Origin: Flavobacterium sp.
GTDB lineage: Bacteria > Bacteroidota > Bacteroidia > Flavobacteriales > Flavobacteriaceae
NCBI GenBank assembly: GCA_020403245.1
Contig: JADBYA010000070.1
Coordinates: forward strand, 1 to 39,321
DNA: 39,321 nt
Direction of reading: 5' to 3'
This document shows positions 24,784 to 32,058 of this stretch, in pieces (positions within the stretch are counted from its first letter, which is position 1; each line of letters opens with the position of its first letter). A program made the position numbers and the translations under genes. A model generated the notes under the pieces. It was not told the origin of the DNA, did not search any database, and worked only from the letters and a program-made list of their open reading frames with translations.

Positions 24784-25509
24784 TCAAATTAGTTTTCTAG
24801 CTTTTTCCAAATCTTCGGGCGTATCTATACCAATGCCCACGTGAGTGGTTTCTATCATTTTAATGCGTTTGCCATATTCCAAGTAGCGCAGTTGTTCTAG
24901 CTTTTCAGACGCTTCGAGCGATTTCATGGGCAAGTTATAAAATGCTAACAACGCTTCTTTGCGAAACGCATAAATCCCGATGTGTTTCATAAACCGAACT
25001 CCCGCATTTTCATCTCTTGGATACGGAATTACCGAACGAGAAAAATATAAAGCAAATCCGTTTTGGTCGGTTACTACTTTTACGTTATTTGGGTTTTCGA
25101 TTTCTGCTTTATCTGAAATTTCCACCATCAAGGAAGCCAAATCTACTTTTTTGTCAAAATCATTTCTAAAAATATCTAATAGTTTTGCCAAAGGTGCCGC
25201 GTTGATAAAAGGTTCATCGCCTTGAACATTCACTACAATATCTACATCCAAATTTTCAACTGCTTCGGCTATTCTATCACTTCCGCTTTCGTGTTCCTTA
25301 ACACTCATAATAGCTTTGCCTCCGTTATTGATGATTTCGTCATAAATCAAAATAGAATCAGTTACTACAAAAACATCCTGAAACAAATGGGTGTTTACCG
25401 CCGCTTCATAAGTTCTTAGAATGACTGTTTTTCCTCCTAAATCCTGCATCAATTTGGCAGGAAATCGAGTAGAGGCATAACGAGCAGGAATAACGGCGAT
25501 GGTGTTCAT
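24784..25509 (-). CDS. kdsB: 3-deoxy-manno-octulosonate cytidylyltransferase
   Basis: The 241-residue enzyme activates Kdo with CTP to CMP-Kdo for lipopolysaccharide inner core synthesis. The start [18 protein letters not shown] is the nucleotide-binding signature, followed by [73 protein letters not shown] and [15 protein letters not shown]. Length and motifs are canonical. Its promoter core TATATTTG is at 25525-25532 on the minus strand. Confidence 0.97.
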   Translation of the reverse strand: MNTIAVIPARYASTRFPAKLMQDLGGKTVILRTYEAAVNTHLFQDVFVVTDSILIYDEIINNGGKAIMSVKEHESGSDRIAEAVENLDVDIVVNVQGDEPFINAAPLAKLLDIFRNDFDKKVDLASLMVEISDKAEIENPNNVKVVTDQNGFALYFSRSVIPYPRDENAGVRFMKHIGIYAFRKEALLAFYNLPMKSLEASEKLEQLRYLEYGKRIKMIETTHVGIGIDTPEDLEKARKLI

Positions 25510-25524
25510 TACAATTTATTTCTT

Positions 25525-25532
25525 CAAATATA
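25525..25532 (-). promoter_or_regulatory. Putative kdsB promoter core
   Basis: TATATTTG on the minus strand, 15 bases before the kdsB ATG and only about 20 bases after the helicase stop. No convincing TTG -33 box. Confidence 0.45.
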
Positions 25533-25549
25533 ATCAATTCCTTTAAAAT

Positions 25550-26971
25550 CTAATTGTCAAAACTCTCTTCCTTAAAACCAATCAAATACAACTTATCTTT
25601 AGCACGCGTAACGGCAGTATATAACCAGCGCACATAATCCACCGTAATGCCATCGGGCAAATAGGGTTGCTCAATAAACACTGTGTTCCATTGTCCGCCT
25701 TGCGATTTGTGACAGGTAATGGCGTAAGAGAATTTAACTTGAAGCGCATTGAAATATTCATTTTCTTTTACCTTCGAAAATTTCCTATATTGTGGTTCAC
25801 CTTCATAATCTTTCATCACTTCTTGATACAATCTATTACTTTCATCAAACGTTAAGGAAGGTGATTCGCTGGTAATGGTATCCAATAAGACAATGGTTTC
25901 AAAAGATTTCTGGTTAGGATAATCCACCATTCGTATTCTGACATTGGCAAATTTGAAACCATACAATTCTTTGAAGTTAAATATTTCCAATACTTCTACA
26001 ATATCACCATTGGCAATAAATCCGGCTTCGTCGGTTTCTTTGAGCCAAAAATAATTGTTCTTCACCACCATTAAATAATCGCCCACAGAGAGTTCGCTTT
26101 CTTTGTCTAATATTCTGGTTCGGATTTGTTGGTTGTATTGATTGGCTCTTTTATTGGAACGAACAATAAAACAAGTATCTTCAATACTATAATTGTTATA
26201 CGCACTTTCAATAGCATCTTGAATATCAAAACCATCGGTTAGTCGAACGATATCTTTAAAACCTTTTAAGTTAAATTGAAACGTATCGATAAAAGAACTT
26301 TTCAAAATCTCGCGCAACTCGGTAGCATTAAACAATATCCCCGATTTTTCTTCCTGTCGCATCACTTCGTCGAGTTCAATAGAGAAAACTTCTTTGTTGT
26401 AATGCATCGATAAAGCATCTGTATTCAATGCGGGACTAACATCCAGTTGCACTGGTGGTAATTGCGCAGTATCGCCTAAAAGTATCAACTTACAATTATC
26501 ACCATTATAAATATAAGACATCAAATCGTCCAACAACGAACCATTTTCATAGAGTTTCGAATCAGTATTGACATCCGAAATCATGGAGGACTCATCAACT
26601 ATGAAAATAGTATTTTTGTGTTTGTTGGTTTGCATAGTGAAAGACACACCTCCACTGGTTCCTTTCTTGGGGAAATATATTTTCTTGTGAATTGTAAATG
26701 CTGGTTTGTTGGAATAATTGGCTATTACTTTTGCCGCTCTACCTGTGGGTGCCAACAACACATATTTTTTATTGATGGAAACCAAATTATTTACAATAGT
26801 CGAGATGACGGTAGTTTTTCCAGTACCTGCATATCCTTTAAGAACAAAGATTTCGTCCTTGTTAGTATTGGTCAAAAAAACAGCAATCATTTGAAAAAAA
26901 ATGTCCTGTTTTACAGTTGGTTGAAACGGAAACTGGTTGCGCAAAACGCTGTAAAACTGTTTGGAAGTCAT
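25550..26971 (-). CDS. RecD2-like superfamily 1 DNA helicase
   Basis: The 473-residue ATPase has helicase motif I LKGYAGTGKTTVI (about 41-53), motif Ia LLAPTGRAAKV, motif II FIVDESSMI, motif III LILLGDTAQLPPV, motif IV VRSNKRAN, motif V YAITCHKSQGGQW and motif VI LYTAVTRAKDKLYLIG. It corresponds to the C-terminal helicase half of RecD/RecD2 without the N-terminal extension, a common stand-alone form in Bacteroidota. A role in DNA repair or recombination is inferred from the family. It has a good promoter at 26998-27027. Confidence 0.93.
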   Translation of the reverse strand: MTSKQFYSVLRNQFPFQPTVKQDIFFQMIAVFLTNTNKDEIFVLKGYAGTGKTTVISTIVNNLVSINKKYVLLAPTGRAAKVIANYSNKPAFTIHKKIYFPKKGTSGGVSFTMQTNKHKNTIFIVDESSMISDVNTDSKLYENGSLLDDLMSYIYNGDNCKLILLGDTAQLPPVQLDVSPALNTDALSMHYNKEVFSIELDEVMRQEEKSGILFNATELREILKSSFIDTFQFNLKGFKDIVRLTDGFDIQDAIESAYNNYSIEDTCFIVRSNKRANQYNQQIRTRILDKESELSVGDYLMVVKNNYFWLKETDEAGFIANGDIVEVLEIFNFKELYGFKFANVRIRMVDYPNQKSFETIVLLDTITSESPSLTFDESNRLYQEVMKDYEGEPQYRKFSKVKENEYFNALQVKFSYAITCHKSQGGQWNTVFIEQPYLPDGITVDYVRWLYTAVTRAKDKLYLIGFKEESFDN

Positions 26972-26997
26972 TGAAGATATTCTTAATAATTGGAAAT

Positions 26998-27027
26998 CAA
27001 AGATAGACTAAACAATAGCAATGTCAA
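26998..27027 (-). promoter_or_regulatory. Promoter of the RecD2-like helicase
   Basis: On the minus strand, TTG (27027-27025), a 19-base spacer and TATCTTTG (27005-26998) match the Bacteroidota consensus very well, 26 bases before the ATG. The -33 region lies inside a CAATGTCAATG repeat tract. Confidence 0.6.
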
Positions 27028-27260
27028 TGTCAATTTCAAAAATCAAGTTCAAATAATAAAATCAAGAGTCAATTTGAAATGAACTGTAAATACTTTAACA
27101 AATAATACTTCCTTGTTTGATTTTTATTGAAATTGAAATTGATTTTTGAAATTGTAATTACTTATAATATTGTTGTTGATATTGATATTGCTTTTTGAAA
27201 TTGTAATTACTTATAATATTGATATTGATATTGCTTTTTGAAATTGATATTGCAATTGTT
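27006..27260. repeat. TTGAAATTG/TTGATATTG repeat region between divergent genes
   Basis: This covers most of the 329-bp gap between the helicase and DUF3822. A 30-base segment starting tttttgaaattgtaatta occurs at 27143 and again at 27192, and gatattgatattgctttttg occurs at 27178 and 27221, forming an imperfect tandem array of about 45-bp units. The left part holds the opposite orientation: caatttcaaaaatcaa at 27031-27046 is the exact complement of 27139-27154. No coding frame is credible here. Promoters for both flanking genes lie at its ends. Confidence 0.85.
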
Positions 27261-27272
27261 TTTGTAAGTTTG
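27244..27272 (+). promoter_or_regulatory. Promoter of DUF3822-rsmD
   Basis: TTG at 27244-27246, an 18-base spacer and TAAGTTTG at 27265-27272 match the Bacteroidota consensus, 28 bases before the ATG. The -33 box is part of the repeat array. Confidence 0.55.
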
Positions 27273-27300
27273 CCCTATTCCCATAAAAACGGATTAAACC

Positions 27301-28113
27301 ATGTTTCAAAACACCAGTGTAGTCGATAAAAGATACAAAAAACTAGCTATTCAGGTTTCGTTGAATGGTTTGTCTTTTGCTACATTTGATACCTTGTTGA
27401 ACAAACCGTTGACATTGCAAAAAATCGAAATGGGAAATGTGTCCATTACCTCAAAAATTGAAGATTTATTTGCAAATGCGTTTCAAAAGTATCCCGAACT
27501 CAAAGCCGGATATGATGAAATTATTATTATCCATAGTAACAATCTATCCACTTTTGTGCCAACAGCTTTGTTCGATGAGGAATATTTGGGTAGTTATTTG
27601 CAATTTAATACCAAGGTTTTTGAAACCGATTTTTTTGCCTTTGATGAGTTACCCAACTACGAGATGAATAATGTCTACATTCCGTATGTGAATATGAACA
27701 ACTATTTTATTGATCAATATGGCACTTTTGATTATAAACATGCCAATAGTATTTTGGTGCAGAAATTATTAGAAGTTTCCAAAAACAATGAAGACAGAAA
27801 AATGTTTGTTCATGTTTGCGATACCCATTTTGAAATAGTAGTGATACAAAACCAAAAACTACAACTCTACAATTCCTTTGATTATAAAACAGCTGAAGAT
27901 TTTATATACTATATTTTATTCACTGCTGAACAACTGCATTTGAACCCAGAGACATTCAAATTAGAGCTATTAGGAAAAATTCTTGAAAGCGATTCGCTTT
28001 ATAATATCGCTTACAACTATATACGTAACGTTTCCTTGTTTGATGTGAGTTATATGCAACAAACATTCTCGGAAGCCGAAAAACGGGAACATTTTGTTCT
28101 GCTTCACTCATGA
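27301..28113 (+). CDS. DUF3822 family protein
   Basis: The 270-residue protein matches the Bacteroidota DUF3822 family, predicted to have an actin/ASKHA-like fold. Features are LAIQVSLNGLSFATFD at the N-terminus, a central FVPTALFDEEYLGSYLQFNTKVFETDFFAFDEL, the strand VHVCDTHFEIVVIQNQKLQLYNSFDYKTAEDFIYYILF and ELLGKILESDSLYNIAYNYIRNV. Function is unknown. It overlaps rsmD by four bases (ATGA), a conserved pairing in the phylum that points to translational coupling and perhaps a ribosome-related role. Confidence 0.92.
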   Translation: MFQNTSVVDKRYKKLAIQVSLNGLSFATFDTLLNKPLTLQKIEMGNVSITSKIEDLFANAFQKYPELKAGYDEIIIIHSNNLSTFVPTALFDEEYLGSYLQFNTKVFETDFFAFDELPNYEMNNVYIPYVNMNNYFIDQYGTFDYKHANSILVQKLLEVSKNNEDRKMFVHVCDTHFEIVVIQNQKLQLYNSFDYKTAEDFIYYILFTAEQLHLNPETFKLELLGKILESDSLYNIAYNYIRNVSLFDVSYMQQTFSEAEKREHFVLLHS

Positions 28114-28688
28114 GAATCATCTCGGGTAAATACAAAGGCAGAAGAATAGCACCTCCCAAAAACCTTCCTGTTAGGCCTACGACCGATATGAGCAAAGAGG
28201 CGTTATTCAACGTTTTGAACAATCACTTTAATTTTTCGGAACTAAATGTTTTGGAACTTTTTGCCGGAACGGGAAGTATTAGTTATGAATTTGCTTCACG
28301 AGGGTGTTCGCCAATTTTGTGTGTAGATGGCGATATGGGTTGCATAAACTTTATTAAAAAAACCGCAAAAGAATTTGATTTTGATATTACTACCATCAAA
28401 AGTGATGTCTTTAAATTTCTTGAAAAGCATCATGGTAATTATGACATCATCTTTGCCGATCCGCCTTATAATTTAGTGCAAAAAGACTTTGAGAAAGTTA
28501 TTGAATTAATATTCGAAAACGAATTACTCAATGAAGAAGGCATGCTAGTAGTGGAACATTCCAAATACACCAAACTTGACCACATGGCAAATTATTCTTT
28601 CCAAAAAAACTATGGTGGTTCAGTTTTTACTTTTTTTGAGTTCTCGACTGCGCCCGAACAGACTAAAGTTGAGAATGAAGAGGAATAA
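28110..28688 (+). CDS. rsmD: 16S rRNA (guanine(966)-N(2))-methyltransferase
   Basis: The 192-residue enzyme methylates G966 of 16S rRNA using SAM. Motifs: MRIISGKYKGRRIAPPKNLP with PTTDMSKEALFNVLNN (RsmD-type N-terminus), LELFAGTGSISYEFASRG (SAM loop, about 47-64) and the catalytic FADPPYNL (about 115-122). A 10-residue acidic tail (EQTKVENEEE) ends it. Its start overlaps DUF3822 by four bases. Confidence 0.95.
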   Translation: MRIISGKYKGRRIAPPKNLPVRPTTDMSKEALFNVLNNHFNFSELNVLELFAGTGSISYEFASRGCSPILCVDGDMGCINFIKKTAKEFDFDITTIKSDVFKFLEKHHGNYDIIFADPPYNLVQKDFEKVIELIFENELLNEEGMLVVEHSKYTKLDHMANYSFQKNYGGSVFTFFEFSTAPEQTKVENEEE

Positions 28689-28713
28689 TGATAGTTAAAA
28701 AAAACGTCTCTTT

Positions 28714-28812
28714 AGCCCCGACAGAAGCAAGCTACCCTGACTGCCGGCAGGCAGGCATGTAGCGCGGATGGCGGGAACATGAATGAAAGAAAGACAAATC
28801 GTGTGCTCCTAA
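28714..28812 (+). ncRNA. AGCCCCGA...GCGGGA structured intergenic element (Flavo-1-like)
   Basis: The plus strand reads AGCCCCGACAGAAG, a central GC-rich palindrome ctgccggcag with flanking repeats, AGCGCGGATGGCGGGA, and ends GCTCCTAA. From memory this matches a structured element widespread between genes in Flavobacteria, possibly the Flavo-1 motif; I could not check a covariance model. The local GC is far above the neighbourhood. It sits between rsmD and the 3' end of rnpB, and may act on either transcript. A few further GC-rich bases (gagcgcagcgaactgaggta) lie between it and rnpB. Confidence 0.5.
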
Positions 28813-28847
28813 CCGAGCGCAGCGAACTGAGGTAGTATATAAAAAAA

Positions 28848-29215
28848 GCAGACCTATAAGCCGGATTCTGTTCTCGTCTTTTGGGACGAGACCTTATCAT
28901 TTATCTAGTCTCGTTGTTACCAACGAGATCGAGCTTCCTACCCTTCGACAACGGACGAGTAATCCTTGACTGCCGATATACTTGGAATTTCACCGCATAG
29001 AGTTTACCTGGTTTCACTACAGCCGAACTGTACTTGCTTTCTGTTGCACTGGTCCTTCTCGTCCCGAAAGACGAGAGACGGGTGTTACCCGCTATGCTAC
29101 TCTGTGGTGTCCGGACTTTCCTCTTTATTCCGAACTTGATTCGGAATCTTATGAAATTAAACTAAAAACACAAGATGCTGAAACGAGTTCAGCATAAAAC
29201 GATAAGGCGGTCTGC
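28848..29215 (-). ncRNA. rnpB: RNase P RNA
   Basis: On the minus strand the conserved bacterial RNase P core is clear. The 5' GCAGACC pairs with the 3' GGTCTGC (P1). GAGGAAAGTCCGGACACCAC is the universal P4/CR-I stretch, AGCGGGTAACACCCG forms a helix, a CTGTAGTGAAACCAGGTAAAC segment corresponds to CR-IV, and CAGAATCCGGCTTATAGG is the 3' P4 strand near the end. The molecule is about 370 bases, a type A-like length. It is the catalytic RNA that trims tRNA 5' leaders. Ends are set by the P1 pairing and may be off by a few bases. Confidence 0.95.
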
Positions 29216-29229
29216 GGGGCAAAGGTAAT

Positions 29230-29330
29230 CAATTGCAATAGCAATTACAAAGAACAATTGAAAAGTCAAAATTTAATATATGAATTTCTCTTATTGTTAT
29301 TGATTTTTGATATTGAATTTGTCATTGAAA
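29230..29330. repeat. TTGATTTTTGA-type low-complexity tract upstream of dnaX
   Basis: The 140 bp between rnpB and dnaX contain caattgcaatagcaattac and attgttattgatttttgata, sharing attgatttttga with the array at 27.1-27.2 kb. It appears to be the same AT-rich repeat family, and again it supplies promoter bases. Confidence 0.6.
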
Positions 29331-29342
29331 ATTCTATATTTG
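29313..29342 (+). promoter_or_regulatory. Putative dnaX promoter
   Basis: TTG (29313-29315), a 19-base spacer and TATATTTG (29335-29342) match the Bacteroidota consensus, 17 bases before the dnaX ATG. Confidence 0.55.
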
Positions 29343-29359
29343 TAATCCAATAATTTTCT

Positions 29360-31150
29360 ATGGAACAATTTGTTGTATCTGCCCGAAAGTATCGTCCGCA
29401 AACGTTTAAAGACGTAGTGGGTCAACAAGCTATAACTAATACTTTGCTCAATGCTATAGAAAACAATCACTTGGCTTCTGCCCTATTATTTACTGGTCCG
29501 AGAGGTGTTGGGAAAACTACCTGCGCCCGAATTTTGGCACGCAAAATTAACCAGCCCGGTTATGATGACCCAAATGAAGATTTTGCTTTTAATGTATTTG
29601 AATTGGATGCCGCTTCAAATAACTCGGTTGACGATATTCGAAATCTGATTGACCAAGTCAGAATCCCGCCACAAACCGGACAATACAAAGTATATATTAT
29701 TGATGAAGTACACATGCTTTCATCAAATGCTTTCAATGCGTTTTTGAAAACGCTAGAAGAGCCGCCAAAGCATGCCATTTTCATTTTGGCAACAACCGAA
29801 AAGCACAAAATCATTCCCACCATATTATCGCGTTGTCAAATTTTTGATTTCAAACGCATTACGGTTAAAGATGCCAAAGAACATTTGGCCGAAGTAGCGA
29901 ATAGTCAAGGAGTAGTTTTTGAAGATGATGCCCTGCATATTATTGCCCAAAAAGCCGATGGTGCGATGCGTGATGCTTTATCCATTTTTGACCGAGTAGT
30001 TTCTTTTTGTGGGAACAATTTAACCCGTCAAGCGGTAACTGAGAACTTGAATGTTCTGGATTATGAAACGTATATCAATATGACCGATTTGATTTTGGAA
30101 AATAAAATTCCGGAAGTTTTAATGGGCTATAACGATATATTGGCCAAGGGTTTTGACGGACACCATTTTATTACTGGCTTGGCATCGCATTTCAGAGATT
30201 TATTGGTTGCCAAAAATCCTGTCACACTTACTTTATTAGAAATGGGTGAAGCGGCACAACAGCTCTACGGACAACAAGCACAAAAAGTATCGCAAGATTT
30301 TCTGTTAAAAGGTATTGAATTAGCCAACGATTGTGATTTAAAATACAAAGTTTCTCAAAACCAACGCTTGTTGGTTGAACTCACGCTGATGCAAATATCC
30401 TCTATCAACTTTGATGGAGAAAAAAAAAAGTCTGACTTTATAATTCCGCCTACTTACTATCGCAGAAATGATTACTCCATTTCTGATAAAAATTCCAAAT
30501 TCGAAATTCCAAATTCCAAAATTGTTGTAGAAGAAACGAAAGAAACTCCTTCAGCAAATATTGAAGAAATTATAGAAGTTCCGAGTTCCGAGTTGAGAGT
30601 TGAAAGTTCCGAGTTGGAAGTTCCGAGTTCCGAGTTGAAAGTTGAAGAACCTGAAACCCGAAACCCGAAACCCGACACTACTCTAACTACTGTAAAAGTA
30701 TCCGCTACATCCTTAGCTAGCATTCGTGTTAGAAAAGAAATGGCTGAAGCACAAAAATCGGAATCGAAAGAGGTAATCCATTTGCCAAGTGAACCGTTTA
30801 CCGAAACCGAAATGCTAGAGCAATGGTTGAAATATGCTCAACGATTAGAAGATAAAGGGTATCGCATTGTGGCTTCTTTACTAACCATTAATGACCCAAT
30901 TCTTGAGGGAACAAAAATCACTCACGAATTGCCTAATGAAAGTTCGAAAATAGATTTTGAAAAAGAAAAACCCGAACTTTTGGGCTATCTACGAGGCAAA
31001 TTGCACAACCACGATATTACAATACAAGTCAATGTAAATGAGACATTGGTATTAAAAAAAGCATTTACCAACCAAGATAAATACAATCGATTGTTGGAAA
31101 TCAATCCCAATTTAGAGTTGTTGAAAAAGATGTTTGAGTTGGACGTTTAA
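29360..31150 (+). CDS. dnaX: DNA polymerase III subunit gamma/tau
   Basis: The 596-residue clamp-loader ATPase has ARKYRPQTFKDVVGQ, Walker A LFTGPRGVGKTT (about 43-54), ELDAASNNSVDDIR (about 81-94), Walker B YIIDEVHML (about 112-120) and the sensor-1/SRC region TTEKHKIIPTILSRCQ. The four-cysteine zinc module usually found between Walker A and ELDAASN is absent; only KINQPGYDDPNEDFAFNVF connects them. A variable linker (about 373-445) contains repeated VPSSELRVESSELE-type sequence encoded by a short DNA repeat. A conserved C-terminal domain (EMLEQWLKYAQRLEDKGYRI to the end) follows. Its stop overlaps that of converging ppx. Confidence 0.95.
   Translation: MEQFVVSARKYRPQTFKDVVGQQAITNTLLNAIENNHLASALLFTGPRGVGKTTCARILARKINQPGYDDPNEDFAFNVFELDAASNNSVDDIRNLIDQVRIPPQTGQYKVYIIDEVHMLSSNAFNAFLKTLEEPPKHAIFILATTEKHKIIPTILSRCQIFDFKRITVKDAKEHLAEVANSQGVVFEDDALHIIAQKADGAMRDALSIFDRVVSFCGNNLTRQAVTENLNVLDYETYINMTDLILENKIPEVLMGYNDILAKGFDGHHFITGLASHFRDLLVAKNPVTLTLLEMGEAAQQLYGQQAQKVSQDFLLKGIELANDCDLKYKVSQNQRLLVELTLMQISSINFDGEKKKSDFIIPPTYYRRNDYSISDKNSKFEIPNSKIVVEETKETPSANIEEIIEVPSSELRVESSELEVPSSELKVEEPETRNPKPDTTLTTVKVSATSLASIRVRKEMAEAQKSESKEVIHLPSEPFTETEMLEQWLKYAQRLEDKGYRIVASLLTINDPILEGTKITHELPNESSKIDFEKEKPELLGYLRGKLHNHDITIQVNVNETLVLKKAFTNQDKYNRLLEINPNLELLKKMFELDV
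30485..30670 (+). repeat. GTTCCGAG/GTTGGAAGT microrepeat inside dnaX
   Basis: Inside the linker-coding part, the DNA consists of short repeats: attccaaattcgaaattcc, then gaagttccgagttccgag in several variants, then gaaacccgaaacccgaaaccc. It is translated in frame as VPSSELRVESSELEVPSSEL, KVEEPETRNPKPD. The same core GTTGGAAGT occurs in the intergenic cluster at 17.1 kb. Confidence 0.85.
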
Positions 31151-32037
31151 ATCGTCCCTTGATACAACGCCTTTACAATGCCATCGGCTAAACCAATTTT
31201 TGGGACAAACAATTGTCGTGCGCCGCTCCATTTCATGGCATTCAAATAAATGCGAGTGGCAGGTATAATAACATCGGCACGGTCAGTATTCATAGCCAGT
31301 TCAGCGATGCGTTGCTCGTAGGTGAGCGAATTTAAATATTGGTATTGCGAGTTCAAGTATAAATAAGACAAAGGTTTGTCTTGCATTTTGCCTGACATTT
31401 TGAAAAGTTTGTTGATGTTTCCGCCTGAACCTATAAGGATTACATTTTCATATTCGGCAGTAATGGCTTTAATCCATTTTTCTATTTCTTCCCACACAAT
31501 GTCACACACCATATTGTTCAACATACGAACAGTACCTATTTTAAAGGATTTGGAAGCTATCATTTTACCATTACTGAATAAAGAAAACTCAGTGCTACCA
31601 CCACCAACATCAACATACAAATAGGTTTGGTCTGTTATTAGGAAATCATGCAAATCGGAAGAAGCAATTATAGTAGCTTCAATTTTTCCGTCAATAATAT
31701 CGATATCAATATCGCATTGTTCTTTTACAATTTCGGCAACTTCTTTTCCATTATATGCTTCGCGCATGGCAGATGTTGCACACGCTTTGTATTTTTCTAC
31801 TTTATATACTTTCATCAACAGTTTGAAAGCTTTCATGGCATCAATCATTCGGTGAATATTCTCTTCGGATATTTCACCTACCGTAAAAGCGTCTTGCCCA
31901 AGACGAATTGGCACTCGGATTAAAGCGCTTTTATTAAATTGAGTTGCCATATCTTTTTGTTCTACAATATTGGTTATGAGCAACCGCATGGCATTGGAAC
32001 CGATATCGATAGCTGCATATTTTTTTATTGTAATCAT
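31147..32037 (-). CDS. ppx: Exopolyphosphatase, Ppx/GppA family
   Basis: The 296-residue protein has the ASKHA phosphate-binding signatures AAIDIGSNAMRLLI (residues 8-21), YVDVGGGSTEFSLF (about 140-153) and LIGSGGNINKL (about 200-210). Only the core domains are present, as in short Bacteroidota Ppx proteins. It hydrolyses polyphosphate or pppGpp. It follows ppk1 by 21 bases, so synthesis and breakdown of polyphosphate are encoded together. Confidence 0.92.
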   Translation of the reverse strand: MITIKKYAAIDIGSNAMRLLITNIVEQKDMATQFNKSALIRVPIRLGQDAFTVGEISEENIHRMIDAMKAFKLLMKVYKVEKYKACATSAMREAYNGKEVAEIVKEQCDIDIDIIDGKIEATIIASSDLHDFLITDQTYLYVDVGGGSTEFSLFSNGKMIASKSFKIGTVRMLNNMVCDIVWEEIEKWIKAITAEYENVILIGSGGNINKLFKMSGKMQDKPLSYLYLNSQYQYLNSLTYEQRIAELAMNTDRADVIIPATRIYLNAMKWSGARQLFVPKIGLADGIVKALYQGTI

Positions 32038-32058
32038 TAAATTGTATCTGTATTAGAG

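Noticed and set aside
28712..28900. Minus-strand Arg-rich 62-codon frame
   Set aside because: It spans the GC-rich structured element and the 3' end of rnpB; it has no family resemblance.
28982..29197. Plus-strand 71-codon frame
   Set aside because: It lies wholly within the antisense of RNase P RNA, whose conserved motifs explain the sequence.
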